A stretch of 35,497 nucleotides of DNA from Nephromyces sp. MM_2019 (taxonomy: Eukaryota; Apicomplexa; Aconoidasida; Nephromycida), in the NCBI GenBank assembly GCA_015657535.1, contig JADHZB010000152.1, positions 1 through 35,497 on the forward strand, written 5' to 3'. The notes beneath the pieces were generated by a model. It was not told where the DNA came from. It did no database searches and saw nothing but the letters and a program-made list of their open reading frames with translations. Made by a program: the position numbers and the translations under genes. Within the stretch, counting starts at the first letter, position 1, and every line of letters starts with the position of its first letter. Shown here piece after piece: positions 11,413-21,988 of the stretch.

Positions 11413-14400
11413 TTAAAACAAACATCCAAAGAGGAATACACCTATTTCATCCCAATTGTCTGCTGTATACACAACATCTCCAGGTACCAAGTGAGAAAAC
11501 GACAATGTAGGATCATCCTTTAGCTTCATTAGCTCAATAGCAGCTGCGAGAAGAGGAAGTACTGTCTTACCCCTTCTATTCATTTCCTACACAAAAAAAG
11601 TATATTACAACGCCCATAAAAACGAGCAGAAATATCTAGGAGTCAGAAAAAGAAATGTAGCAATTCTTATCAACATAAGCATATACTGAGAAGCGCAGCA
11701 CAAATATTACGCAAAGAATCAAAAGTGTAAGACCGGAGAAATGCTTCATTGAAGAAAAAACATAGGGGGACCATAAATGAGCATGGCACAAAAAGATAAA
11801 ACGCAGAGGAAAACGCAAAATAAAACGACCTGGATATCATTGAAGAAAAGCTTTCACCAGAGGCAGTAGACAAATCAAACATGAATTATTAAAGAAGTAG
11901 TACCAGGAGAGATTAGGGCATAACAGGCTAAAAACATTTGCACACTGTATGAGCAAGAGAAAGATAATTTGAAAAAAAAACCAGCAGCAAGCACACTTCT
12001 CCGCCTTAAGAAATTATATTTTACCATTTTAAAAGCTTCATCATGTCCTGCACTTCTAATAAAAATTCCAATATCAGCATCAGAAATTAATTGGAACTCC
12101 TTGAAGCTTGAAAAAGATGAGCAACGGAGAACAGAATTATTTTCATCGCTAAGCAAACTTACGGCAAATACAACAAAAATCCCACAAAAAAATGGCTTGA
12201 AAAACTCAATGCCAGGGTGTAAAAAAAGGCGATAATCACAGCTACCTACGCTCCTCAGCAGGATATAATATAGGAAAGATGAATTTAGCGTGCGAAGTTA
12301 AGTTTGCAATGCGCTTAAAGATATCCAAACTAAGGGCTTTCGACAAAAGAGGGATAAGGAAGGGTAACAAGAAGATCAAAAAGTGAAAGCTCCAGCGAAA
12401 CAGCAAAAAGTGAATGAGGATGCCTGGACAGCAAATATTTCAGTGAACTGAATAGTACCACCTAAGTTACAATAATTTTTAAAAGAAGGATATATTTTTC
12501 GGTGAAGTGATAAAATTGGGGAGATATGGGTATAAAAAGCAAGAATAATCTCACAAGCATAAACCGCCAAAGCAACGCCTCCCCGAGAAACATTAGACAA
12601 GCCTCAAGATATGCTTCAAAGCACACAAAAAAGGCGTCTAAAATGCACCACGGGCGCGGAAACTTGCCCAAATTTGCACAGCAGACTCACTGGAAGTAGT
12701 AAGTACCGCTTAATATTCTAGTGAAAAAACGTAAATTTCAATTGCATTGATCGCCACATTTAACTGTGAAGACATCTTCATTGAGAAAAAGAAAGATTTG
12801 CATGCGTGAACGTAAAATTAAAAAAGTTATCCCAAATGCAAAAATGTAAAAGAATCTACAGCGGACAAAATATGGGTGCAAGCGAGCATAATTTGGAAGA
12901 TTAAATTCATCACTTGCATCAGCAAAGTATTAATGTTCGTACCTAGCGCTAATGTGGCACGTCATAGCTTGAGAACTAAGACTTTCATCCAACTGGTTTT
13001 TTTTTCTCATCTTCAAGACAGCGTCTTTCCAAGAAGACGCTACAGAAAACTCCCTAGGCTCAACAGCTACAACAGTAGGAGAAGAGTTGTTTTGAGGTCG
13101 AAGGCAACCATCTTGTTCTGATAATCTAATTTCACCGCTTGGTGCACTCAAACTTTTTTCATCATTCCTCCATGCCTCCTGAACGTTGCCTCTTTCACTC
13201 TCAGGCAACTCTAAGTCACACGAAGAAATTTTATTATTCAAAAAGGAGGACAAGTAAGAAGATTCCACTTCTTGTTCAGTTTCTGCCTCCTTGCAAGAGA
13301 TAATTTCTAGATCATCAAAAGAATTATCCAAGGTAGTCCTCAGAGCAATTATTTGGGCATAATTTTTGGCTGCAAGACTCTCCTCATATTTCAGCTTGGA
13401 AAGTAACTCAACCCACATAAATGTTGAGCGTTTCATAACTTGCTTAATGGTGGAAGGAGCGACACACGTACTAGAAACAGTCAAACTCGGCTTCGAGGAG
13501 CAGTTTGATGATACAGATTCCCAGGCAATTCGTAGAATAAGCTGAACGATAACCAAACCAAAGACTCACTGCATTCCTATGCAGATGAAAAATTACTGTA
13601 CAAGAGTTTCTTTACTGAAAAATCTGCCCTTCTTATATCATTGGTGATAGCTCAGTATCATCAAACTATAAAATAGTAACAACACATCTGAGAGTAACAA
13701 AAAAACTGTATAAAATATCAATAAAAATTTGCAGCAAAAATGCAGAGAAACGCTGAAGAAGAGCAAATAACTTGGGTTTAAGAAAAATTCTGCAGGAAAT
13801 ACAGGTGCCACTCTAACCTCGAAGGATGTAAAGCAAAGGATATTATCACTAAGTCTCTCCCACTTTTTATCGCTATTGGAAACGTCATTTTGAGAGTTTT
13901 TTCCTACATGATAAATCAGTATAAATCACTTGCTTTGGGTATCCAAAACTTTTCAGCCTAAGCAGCTCTACACAGTAAAAGCATTAAATGCACAGTCTTT
14001 TGCAGTTGCCTTTTCCACATTTAGCAACTCTCAGAAATCACAAATTGAAGTTAAATGCTAAAAATTTTGAACAGGCGAAACTTTTGATATTAAAGAATAA
14101 AAAGCTATTCATACACAAGGGAATAAACATAAAAAAAACTAAAAGAGTGAAGACGCCTCTGAAAAAATTTAAAAGAGCTTAACAAATAAAACTCAATGCA
14201 TACCATCTAATGATGAATAACTTCCGACGCCAGGGTGAAACAAAGCAGCAAAATCTATATTGATGACGACGAAATTGGAATATAAACCAAGAAAATCAGA
14301 GAATCCTCCAGCAGCTCTACTTTGAATATCTTCACGCCTTGGAGGGAAGCCATTTTTTCGATATCGAAGAGACAGAATGTGTTCATAGAGACTATCCCCA

Positions 14401-17400
14401 GAAAACATTGGCCTTTTACCAACTTCTTTCGATAATCTATTCAAATTATCTTCCGGTAGCTTCTTTTCCTCTTGAAAAGATAGCTGTTCTTCACATTGTT
14501 CTTTCCTAGAGTTTGATCCTGATACCCCTGCTAAAAATCTATTTTCTGTTGATTTCTCCTTTGAAACTTTAAGTTTAGCTTCATTTAAGATTTGGGGGAC
14601 TGAGACCTTCAAAATAGTATTATAATCTGACAATAGTCGCTGCGATTCAAAGCAAGTAATATCACTATTTCTTTGCTGAAGAATGGAGATAGTTGTGGGT
14701 TGAACTTCAAAGAACTGTCTCTCCAAATTGACAGCCTCATAATAAATATTGAACAAGCGCTTTATCCCAGTTTTATCAACATTCTTGCATAGGCTGTCTA
14801 AATTATCGGAGAATCTCAGATACCACGTTAAATTGTCAATCTTGAAGTTCCTGGGAAAGACACAGGAAAAAAAAATTTGAAAAAATAGCCGGGACTTGAT
14901 ATTAGCTGCTAGCCACTACTGTAGACGAATTGATACATGAATTTAACACTAGCTAAAAGAGAAAACGCCGGTTTCGAATTTTGTAAAGTCTTTACAAGTT
15001 TTGAAATTTGCGTGACTGTTGAGCAGTAATTGGGATAATTTTTGAAGGAATTTCACACTTGAGAAATTTTTTGTAGCAGGGTTATATATACACATGAGGA
15101 GCTCTACTTTAAAACATTTAGTAGAGCATAATTCCTCAATATATCGAATGAAATAAAATCTCATAAGAACCTTACTACAAATACAAGGGGTGGTTCTCAA
15201 GATACGTATGGACGTACAAAAAACTAAAAAAGTGAGAGTTGAGAAGGAAAAGAGGTGAATTCGTTTGCGTAGACATAAAGTTAAAAATAAGCTCAAAGCA
15301 TATTTTAAAAGATGAAACTATTAGATTAAGCCAGCAATATATATAACGCAGTGATGCAGCGCTCAAAAAAAGTAATGATTTTGAATTTTCAAAGACCTCT
15401 AAAAGGGCACAGCAATTCAAAAGTTAGCTGCACTACAACTTGATTATTAAAGCTATAGAATAAGCGCATCTAAGCTAAAAAAATCCTGCAATTATCAATA
15501 AAAACAAAATAAATAGAAAAAATGAGGAGAAATCTCGAAGTAATTTTAAAGCCTTTTCTGGTTGCTAAATCCTGTTCTACGGTTACTTTCTATATTTTCA
15601 AAAAATAAAAAACCCTCGATGTTTTACAGAGGTTTTTACGTTCTTTGGTGAAACTTCCTCATTATCTTCCTTTTTCTCTTTGTTTTCTTTCTCTTCATCA
15701 AAAAAATCACTTAACTATTTCATGAATTCATCCATTTATAGCAAAGCAGCACACGCATTAATAGAATCTAAGCAGAGGCACAAGTAGTCACACCGCCTTT
15801 CCAAAATAACAAGATATCTTGCGATTATCTTAACAGCACATTAATTAAGCTGCTCAAGGAATAATTATCTTTATCCTCGATAACATACACATAAAATTTT
15901 TGGATGAACTTGCCAACTTGTTGAAGATAGATTCCAAATCGCTTACTTCTTCTGAATAAGTTATAGAAGCATAGCTGTGCATCCACCTTGTCAGCATGGG
16001 TGATCTTTCATCAAAAGTTTGTCCCTCATCACCACCACTGAAACCTGCTTCATTATTCTTTATATACGGGAGAGTAAATAGTTTCACTGCAATAAACCTA
16101 TAAAGCTGAGCGCAAGGTAAAAAACTACAACAGATGTCAAGCACCGTAGAATGGGGATCCTGAGAGACTTTCTGCAATATGAAGCTGCAGTACTTTGTCG
16201 TTATCTCGTTAGGAGCGAGTAATTTTTCATTTGCAGAACTGCTGTCAGCATCATTGCTATTATTTCCATCCTTCTGATAATTCTGCTCCCTATCACCAGA
16301 AAAGCGGGCAATTTCTTCAAGAGCCCCAGAAGCACGATTGGCAAGTCGGATATAGTCCTCAATATCTGGTGATAGGCATTTCAATATGGCGATACTATAT
16401 CCCTGCAAAAAACAGAAATGAGACATGTGTATCCGAGATTTCATATGGTGTGGGATAAAGAAAAATTTGATGACCTGCGTTGCAGGAAACCGCTAAATAA
16501 ACTTAAAAACATCTAAAAATACAAAAAAATAGCATCATCCATAGCAAAAGATTGCTGAATCCAAAACTTTAAAAAACGTAAAGAGGAAAATTACAAGCCT
16601 TTCAAGAATGGGACGACTTTGTATCAAAACATGAGGAGACAAGCGATAATGTGAAAACGAAAAAAGCTTGAATAATGACTATATAGCAAGTTCCGCTAGC
16701 TCATGCAAGTGCTATCACTAGGAGTAAAAACACAAAGGGAACATATGCGAATTCTACGAAAAAGCAGGTGAACCAAGAGCATATAAGCAATGAGGTAGTC
16801 GTAGAGCTAGCGAGAGTGTAAGCAGCAAAATTTTTGAGGCTACTCCCAAAATTACCATCTTTTAACATCCTCCAATAATAAAAATCTTCCAAATTGGATG
16901 TAAAATAGTACTTACTTATATAAACATGCTAGCTAGATACAAATATTCCATCAAGGGCAGTCATTCACAGCACAAACTGGTTTTCGCACCACAAACACCA
17001 CGAAGGAATCAATTACAACGGTGGTAAGCAGGTTCAATACACAATCATTCTAATGCCCAATCTAGAAGCCACATCCGGAAATGTACCAGTGTAGAAATTG
17101 AGATTGTTTCATCTGTGTATTAGGTGAGCATGCATAAAGCTTCTTTAACTGAAAATTATGATATTTTGACCGATAATGCAGTTATGTTAATGGGTAGCAG
17201 TAATTTTAATGCATGGACTGAACTTGACAAAATTTTAAAAGCTCAGCATTTGAGAAGGAAATTTTGGGGAAAACTAAAAAGTAGGAAGATGAGTTATAAT
17301 ACTGCATATGCCGCTAGTAGGTAAAGAAGCGAATTTTTTTCCACTAAAATTGCAGCACTGGAGTACACAATCCGAGTTCATATTATCGCTATAAAATGAG

Positions 17401-17878
17401 GGATTAAAGCTATAAAGTATGCTCAGTTCAGCGAGAGAAAACTAGAGATTCAACTGCATGAACATCTCACAGCGTGAGGTTCCTTCAAAGCCTCCAAAAA
17501 AAATTGACTTTCACAATTTGATGTCTACTCCAGAAGAGGATAACCGCTAGAACATCAGTGAAAAAATAGTCATCGTCTACAGTATCCCTGCAAAATAATT
17601 TTTCCAAAAATATATCCCACTTTTGTTATCCCCACCATCCCATGAACCTCACACTTTACCAAAGCAAAGGCTTTTAGGAAAAAAGAATCCTGTAAGAGGT
17701 ACTCAGAGAAGCATTTCTCAGGAAGCGTACCGGAGGCTATCTTCATCACAAAGTTCGTATAAAGACTCTTTATCAATTCTCTTTGAAAGGCGTTAGCAAT
17801 AGCACTTGACGAAGTGATAGTAGAAGTGGCATTTTTGCTTTCTTTTCGTGGAAATAAGTTACAGAAGTACTCATGCAT
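11413..17878 (-). CDS. TenA/THI-4 domain fused to a degenerate HAD-like domain (TH2-like)
   Basis: Six exons join in phase: 17878-17660, 16402-15891, 14850-14204, 13564-12943, 12148-12025 and 11586-11413, giving 765 codons and a stop. The start is the ATG at 17878, preceded by AAAA. Residues 31-295 match TenA/THI-4 (aminopyrimidine hydrolase, thiamin salvage): SGTLPEKCFSEYLLQDSFFL, then FLPCAQLY, RWMHSYAS and NLERQFFEVQPTT. Asp64, Cys170, Tyr174 and Glu287 fall where family members have catalytic or substrate-binding residues. A 30-residue polar insert lies at about 108-138. The C-terminal part resembles the HAD phosphatase half of plant TH2: motif I region at 436-447 (VVINIDFAALF), SVASSW at 633-638, ISDADIGIF at 688-696 and NWDEIGVFLFG near the end. 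The motif I nucleophile is Asn441 instead of Asp, and Thr is replaced by Ala445. An exon carrying the motif III Lys may be missing between 12942 and 12149. TenA family confidence is high, fusion good, exact borders moderate. Confidence 0.8.
12149..12942 (-). other. Intron of the TenA-HAD gene, may hide another exon
   Basis: The flanking exons join in phase without anything from here, but the resulting protein has almost no residues between HAD motifs II and IV, where the family has about 50, including the motif III Lys. Two candidates were seen on the minus strand. One follows the acceptor ending TCTTCACAG near 12755 and reads LNVAINAIEIYVF, similar to the TH2 segment after motif II, but its phase does not fit the upstream donor. 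The other follows an AG near 12460. Neither is proven. Confidence 0.35.
16403..17659 (-). other. First intron of the TenA-HAD gene, containing an antisense gag-like open frame
   Basis: The donor (TTG|GTAAAG) and acceptor (TTTTTTGCAG|GG) are both good. Joining them restores an uninterrupted TenA alignment (FFLKAFAL followed by GYSIAILK), so this 1257-base intron is well supported. It carries a plus-strand open frame at 17130-17324, described separately. Confidence 0.75.
17130..17324 (+). pseudogene. Possible relic of a Ty1/copia-type gag (64 codons)
   Basis: The plus-strand open frame runs from an ATG at 17130 to a stop at 17322-17324, inside an intron and antisense to the host gene. It contains LMGSSNFNAW followed by ILKAQHL, which matches the N-terminal gag pattern of copia elements: Gly, two to three residues, Asn-Phe/Tyr, two residues, Trp, then Leu-Lys-Ala about ten residues on. 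No zinc knuckle, protease, integrase, reverse transcriptase or LTR is visible nearby. It would be a small decayed fragment. A chance open frame is the main alternative. Confidence 0.3.
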
Positions 17879-18199
17879 TTTTAGCAAAGTATATGAAAAA
17901 AAACTATAGAACGCAAAAAGGTTACACTGGAATTAGCTAAATATGTGCAACTACCAAGTTATAGAAGGAAATCCGTAGTTTTCTGCTTTCATGGAAAAAA
18001 TTTCTTGCACGCCCATTAATGCGAGGCTGAAGGTAGCGTAAGCCTAAACGTCAATGATACTAGGATGACTTCAGCTAGCCGGAAGAATCTAGCCGTCGGT
18101 GGTACTGAGGACAAAATAGGGTTGAAATGTTGCAACGTAATAAACCAGACGGGGGATATACTTTGGGAGCTGGAATGCTAAATAGAATATACATAACCA
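17879..18199. other. Short spacer upstream of the TenA-HAD gene
   Basis: This holds the presumed promoter and 5' UTR of the minus-strand gene. I see no TATA element or other motif I can defend. Confidence 0.4.
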
Positions 18200-18302
18200 G
18201 GAAAATCTATTTACACCAATGGTGAGACGAAGAGGGAAAATCTGTTTACACCAGCGGTAAAACGAAGCGGAAAAATTTGTTTACAGTAGTGGTAAGACGT
18301 GG
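18200..18302. repeat. Degenerate tandem repeat, three units of 34-35 bases
   Basis: Units begin at 18200, 18235 and 18269. Each has the form GGAAAA, T/C-rich bases, TTTACA, then a GGTRARACG core. The first two units are closest; the third has diverged. The array abuts the open frame at 18319-18561. Confidence 0.8.
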
Positions 18303-18318
18303 TTACGCGACCGAGTAA

Positions 18319-18561
18319 AATAAAAACTCCCAACGATTACTCTATCTTAACATCACTGTTACCATTACGGAAGCTAAGCAGCAGGCAAGAGGGATGAATG
18401 TAGATGCCATTGCGCAGCTAGCTTTTATACTTATGCAGGCTTCGGTACTGGTGCAGCAGCATCACCTTTACACGCACGAGCCTACTTATGGAAGTGGTAT
18501 GCCCAGCTTTGGAAGATATTATAGAGGTTCCTTGCTTGCAATGCCTCAACTCATTTTATGA
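18319..18561 (+). pseudogene. Unrecognised plus-strand open segment (exon or transposon relic)
   Basis: This frame is open for 80 codons before its TGA, with an internal ATG at 18394 giving a 55-residue product beginning MNVDAIAQLAFILMQAS. The composition (QQHHLYTHEPTYGSGMPSFG and so on) looks more protein-like than most chance frames here. I do not recognise a domain. No upstream exon, splice acceptor or promoter is clear. Given the adjacent tandem repeat and other relic-like frames, a mobile-element remnant is plausible, but a small real exon cannot be excluded. Confidence 0.3.
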
Positions 18562-21500
18562 ATGACTACAAGTCCAAAACCTCAAATTTTGACATTGGCG
18601 CCAAACTAAAGATACCAAAGGGGGTGCCGTGGCTCTTTTACGTTGAAGAATAGAAGGTACCTGTCCATTAGCCATAGCAATGAAAAAAAGTTGATGAAAA
18701 CTAAAGTGCAAACAAACTCGGCGTATCCGAGCTAGCACGTCCCAGCGATGCAATTTAGGAAAAAAATGAAAAACTGCTTTGGCAATGTCACTTAATTGTT
18801 AGGGATACCCGTATTTCTAGTAAGATTTTTATATTCCAAGACATCCTAGTTTTCCATCTGGTTACCGTGAAAAGTAGACTAGCCAATCTAGTTCGGTGAA
18901 AAAGCACAGGAGCGCCTGTTGCCTAGGGGAATATACGCGTACTTACTACCCATTACAGAGCGCATTCCGCCTTGGAGTTTTCAAGCATATTTGAATGAAG
19001 TGCTTTTTACTTTTTTTTGCAACAAAGCTTGTGTGTAAAATAGCCATCATGAGTTTTCCTGATGCCGCTCGCTGGTTTGTCATAAGGAAATTATGTTGCC
19101 CAAAGTAGTACAACAATGTTATTACTTTGAGGAGCCACGGGATATCTACAGTCCAAGAGTTTCCTGTTTTTATACGTAATGCTGAGGGCTGCAGAATATC
19201 ATAGCAAGCTTCAGCAGTCTTCTTACACATACTTTTTTGGCAGCTACAAGATCCTGGAGGAAACTGTTATCTGGTTCCCGTTTTCTAAAATATAGCGATT
19301 CCGCAAAGGTTGACACGTGTTTTTAGATAAACGCATACTAAATTAAGCTTGAAAACCTTGTGACCACGCCAAAAATGCTTCAGTACTGCTCAGCCTAGAT
19401 TTTGGTTGGTAAATACCGCATCCTTATCTACCTCAGGAATTTGCACAAGCAAAGCTCATCCCAGAGTTATGCTCCCACCACCACTTCTACGTTTACAATC
19501 GAATTAATTCATGTTTTAACGTCCAAAATAAACTTCGCTGCTGAAGCGGAAAACCCAACATATCACTACTTTTATGCTCCCCTGCGTGTGAACTAACTTT
19601 GAACGGATGTCCTCCTACGGAATGGTCAAGAATTTTTAAAGTACACATATGCTAGTTAATCTCCAGTACGACCCCTAAACTTACAACTGAAACGAGAAAC
19701 ACAAGATGAACCAATATTTTTATGCAGAATTTCTCAGCTAGGATGATTATATCATAGGGGAAAGACACCTTACACAGGCTCCGTAACAGCGTATGCCTTT
19801 GATGCCTCAACCTTGTAGTAATTTGTCACCTTTTGGCCACATTTAATAGCATTTGCACTGCCTCAAATACATGCACAACGAACTTAGCCGTAATCACCAT
19901 TGTGACGAAAACTGGGGTGCATTAAGTCACGCAGTGCACTCCATGCAATAGAAAATTGAAAGCATTAAAGTATCGCGTTTGGGCCACATTAATACCATAA
20001 AACATAAGTGGCAGTAGACTGCATGAAGATGCAGGTAAATCGGCAAAGAAGAGAGGTCAGAAACCAAAAACGGCATGAAAAAATGGTGGCAACGAAGGCT
20101 AAGCGTACATACACAGTTGATTAAATATGAAAGTGTGAATTGTGGAATATGTTGGCAGGCACATACCGCATGGATATTTTATCAGTAGGCGGACAGAAGA
20201 CATAGCCTATCCACTAATTACGGCAGCTACTTAATAAAGCCAATTTATGACATTGAACATCAAATCCCCGCTCTGGGAGTATATCAAAACTTCTTATGGG
20301 GCATACATGGAGGAAACGAATCAGTTTTATATTTCAGGAGTCTTTTCTGAAAGCGGTGGTTCACTATTCAAGCAGCACAGCAGCACAGTGAACTCAAATT
20401 GTGGGTGGCAAGCTTACGCGAAAAAACTATTTTAAGACAAATAGAGATGAAATGTTTTCAATTCCCGAAGTGCATTGGATGATTCCTTGGTGTGCATCAG
20501 AGACATCTAGGCATAAAAAGCCACTATTTTGATGAAGACGAGCTTTTTTTAAAACCGTCTATTTCTCGGCAGCGCTGCGGTGATAAAACCAGCAATAAAA
20601 ACTGGGGGGTGCAGGGAACGGATGAGCATCCCACTATAGAAATAAGACAAAGTAGCGCCCTAAGATTAGTCCGCTAGATAACATAAGCATTCAGAATAAC
20701 TGATGGTAGCAAAAAGTATTAGAGGCCAACTAAAGTTGCAGCTTTAAGAGAGAAAAAGCGTAGCAAAATCAAAAATGCAAAAGTAACACTTATGTTTAAT
20801 AACTATAGCCGACACAAAAATCCTGAGCTTTTAAAGCTCCTTTAATATATCAAGCATTATTACCGCTCTAGATACTCAGTGCCACAGTATCATGCATATT
20901 ACAAAAAACACAGCAATTTAACAGAAGAGCAACGAATTGAAAAATAATAAATACTGGAGTCGATTCATAGCTTGTAAAAAAAGGATGCTTTACAAGACAT
21001 AACCGTATTGAGGCAACTTAAATTTTACGGCAAAACGAGAAAACCCAAGATTATCAAAAATTCAAAGATATAAGCAGCTAATGAGACTAGAGTACGCTAT
21101 CTCTTAAATCTATAGTGCATGTGGAAGAAATCTAAGAAATAAAGAGAAGGCAACCTCCATTTTTCCCTCCAAAGACATGCGTAGTTAAATTACCCTACTT
21201 GGTCCGCATGCGCGCCTTTTAATGTGACAAGCCGTGGTGTCTATTTTGCATTTAAAAGCGTGGCATCAGACATTCGTTACCTACTCTGTTACATTTATGT
21301 AATCTTCTCTTGAGCATGAAGTTTGCTCACTTGACCTATACTCTGACCAATACGTATCATAGCACAGCTTATGGCTCCAGCATATATGCTTCAGTTAGAT
21401 TCCTCATGCAAAGCCACGTGTCTATTCACCTGTCAGCATTCATATAATTTTTTTAATAATCCATGAGATTTTAGTAATCAAGCTATAGCCAACCGCAGGT

Positions 21501-21988
21501 ACATTTAATAGCTTGGTATCAAAAGGCTATAAGATATACCTCTGGGTCATTCACACTAATAGCATGAGCTATATTCTGTAAGAAAACAATTTTTCCAGCT
21601 CTAGTAGAAGCTACAACTTGATCTGCGTAATAGCAGCGCTAAGATAAGATGGTACAGCAGCTCAAGTATAATATGGCAGAATACTTCGAAGAATTATAAG
21701 TGTAATTTATCAGCTAATGATGGGCTTTATGATACTAAAAACACGCCTATTCTTTCGGGGAGGCCACAACTTCTACATTACCTCCTTCGCTTTCTCCGTT
21801 AAATTAAAGACATCTCTTTAGCCCAGAAAATTTCAAAAATCCCCAAGGCTAAGTGAGGAAGAAGCAAATAGTTTAATACTCCCCGCAATATCAGAGCACA
21901 GCCGAATACATATATTTTTGCTGCAGTATACCTGAAAGATAAATTTTTGCATTGCCATCGCTTTCGTTGTCATATTGCTCGTCTCTCT
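18562..21988. other. 3.4 kb region with scattered unassigned open frames
   Basis: No gene is supported. Open frames from an ATG of 62 codons on the plus strand (20247-20435) and 94 codons on the minus strand (19230-18946) have no domain that I recognise. Neither shows clear splice sites or a neighbouring partner. The stretch is patchily less AT-rich than the introns, which would suit old mobile-element debris. Confidence 0.4.

Noticed and set aside
18368..18381. CGGAAGCTAAGCAG, identical to the box A region of eukaryotic 5S rRNA
   Set aside because: The flanks do not fit 5S rRNA: box C spacing is wrong and no terminal stem forms. The bases are also covered by the open segment at 18319-18561. 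Most likely chance; a covariance-model search for 5S would settle it.
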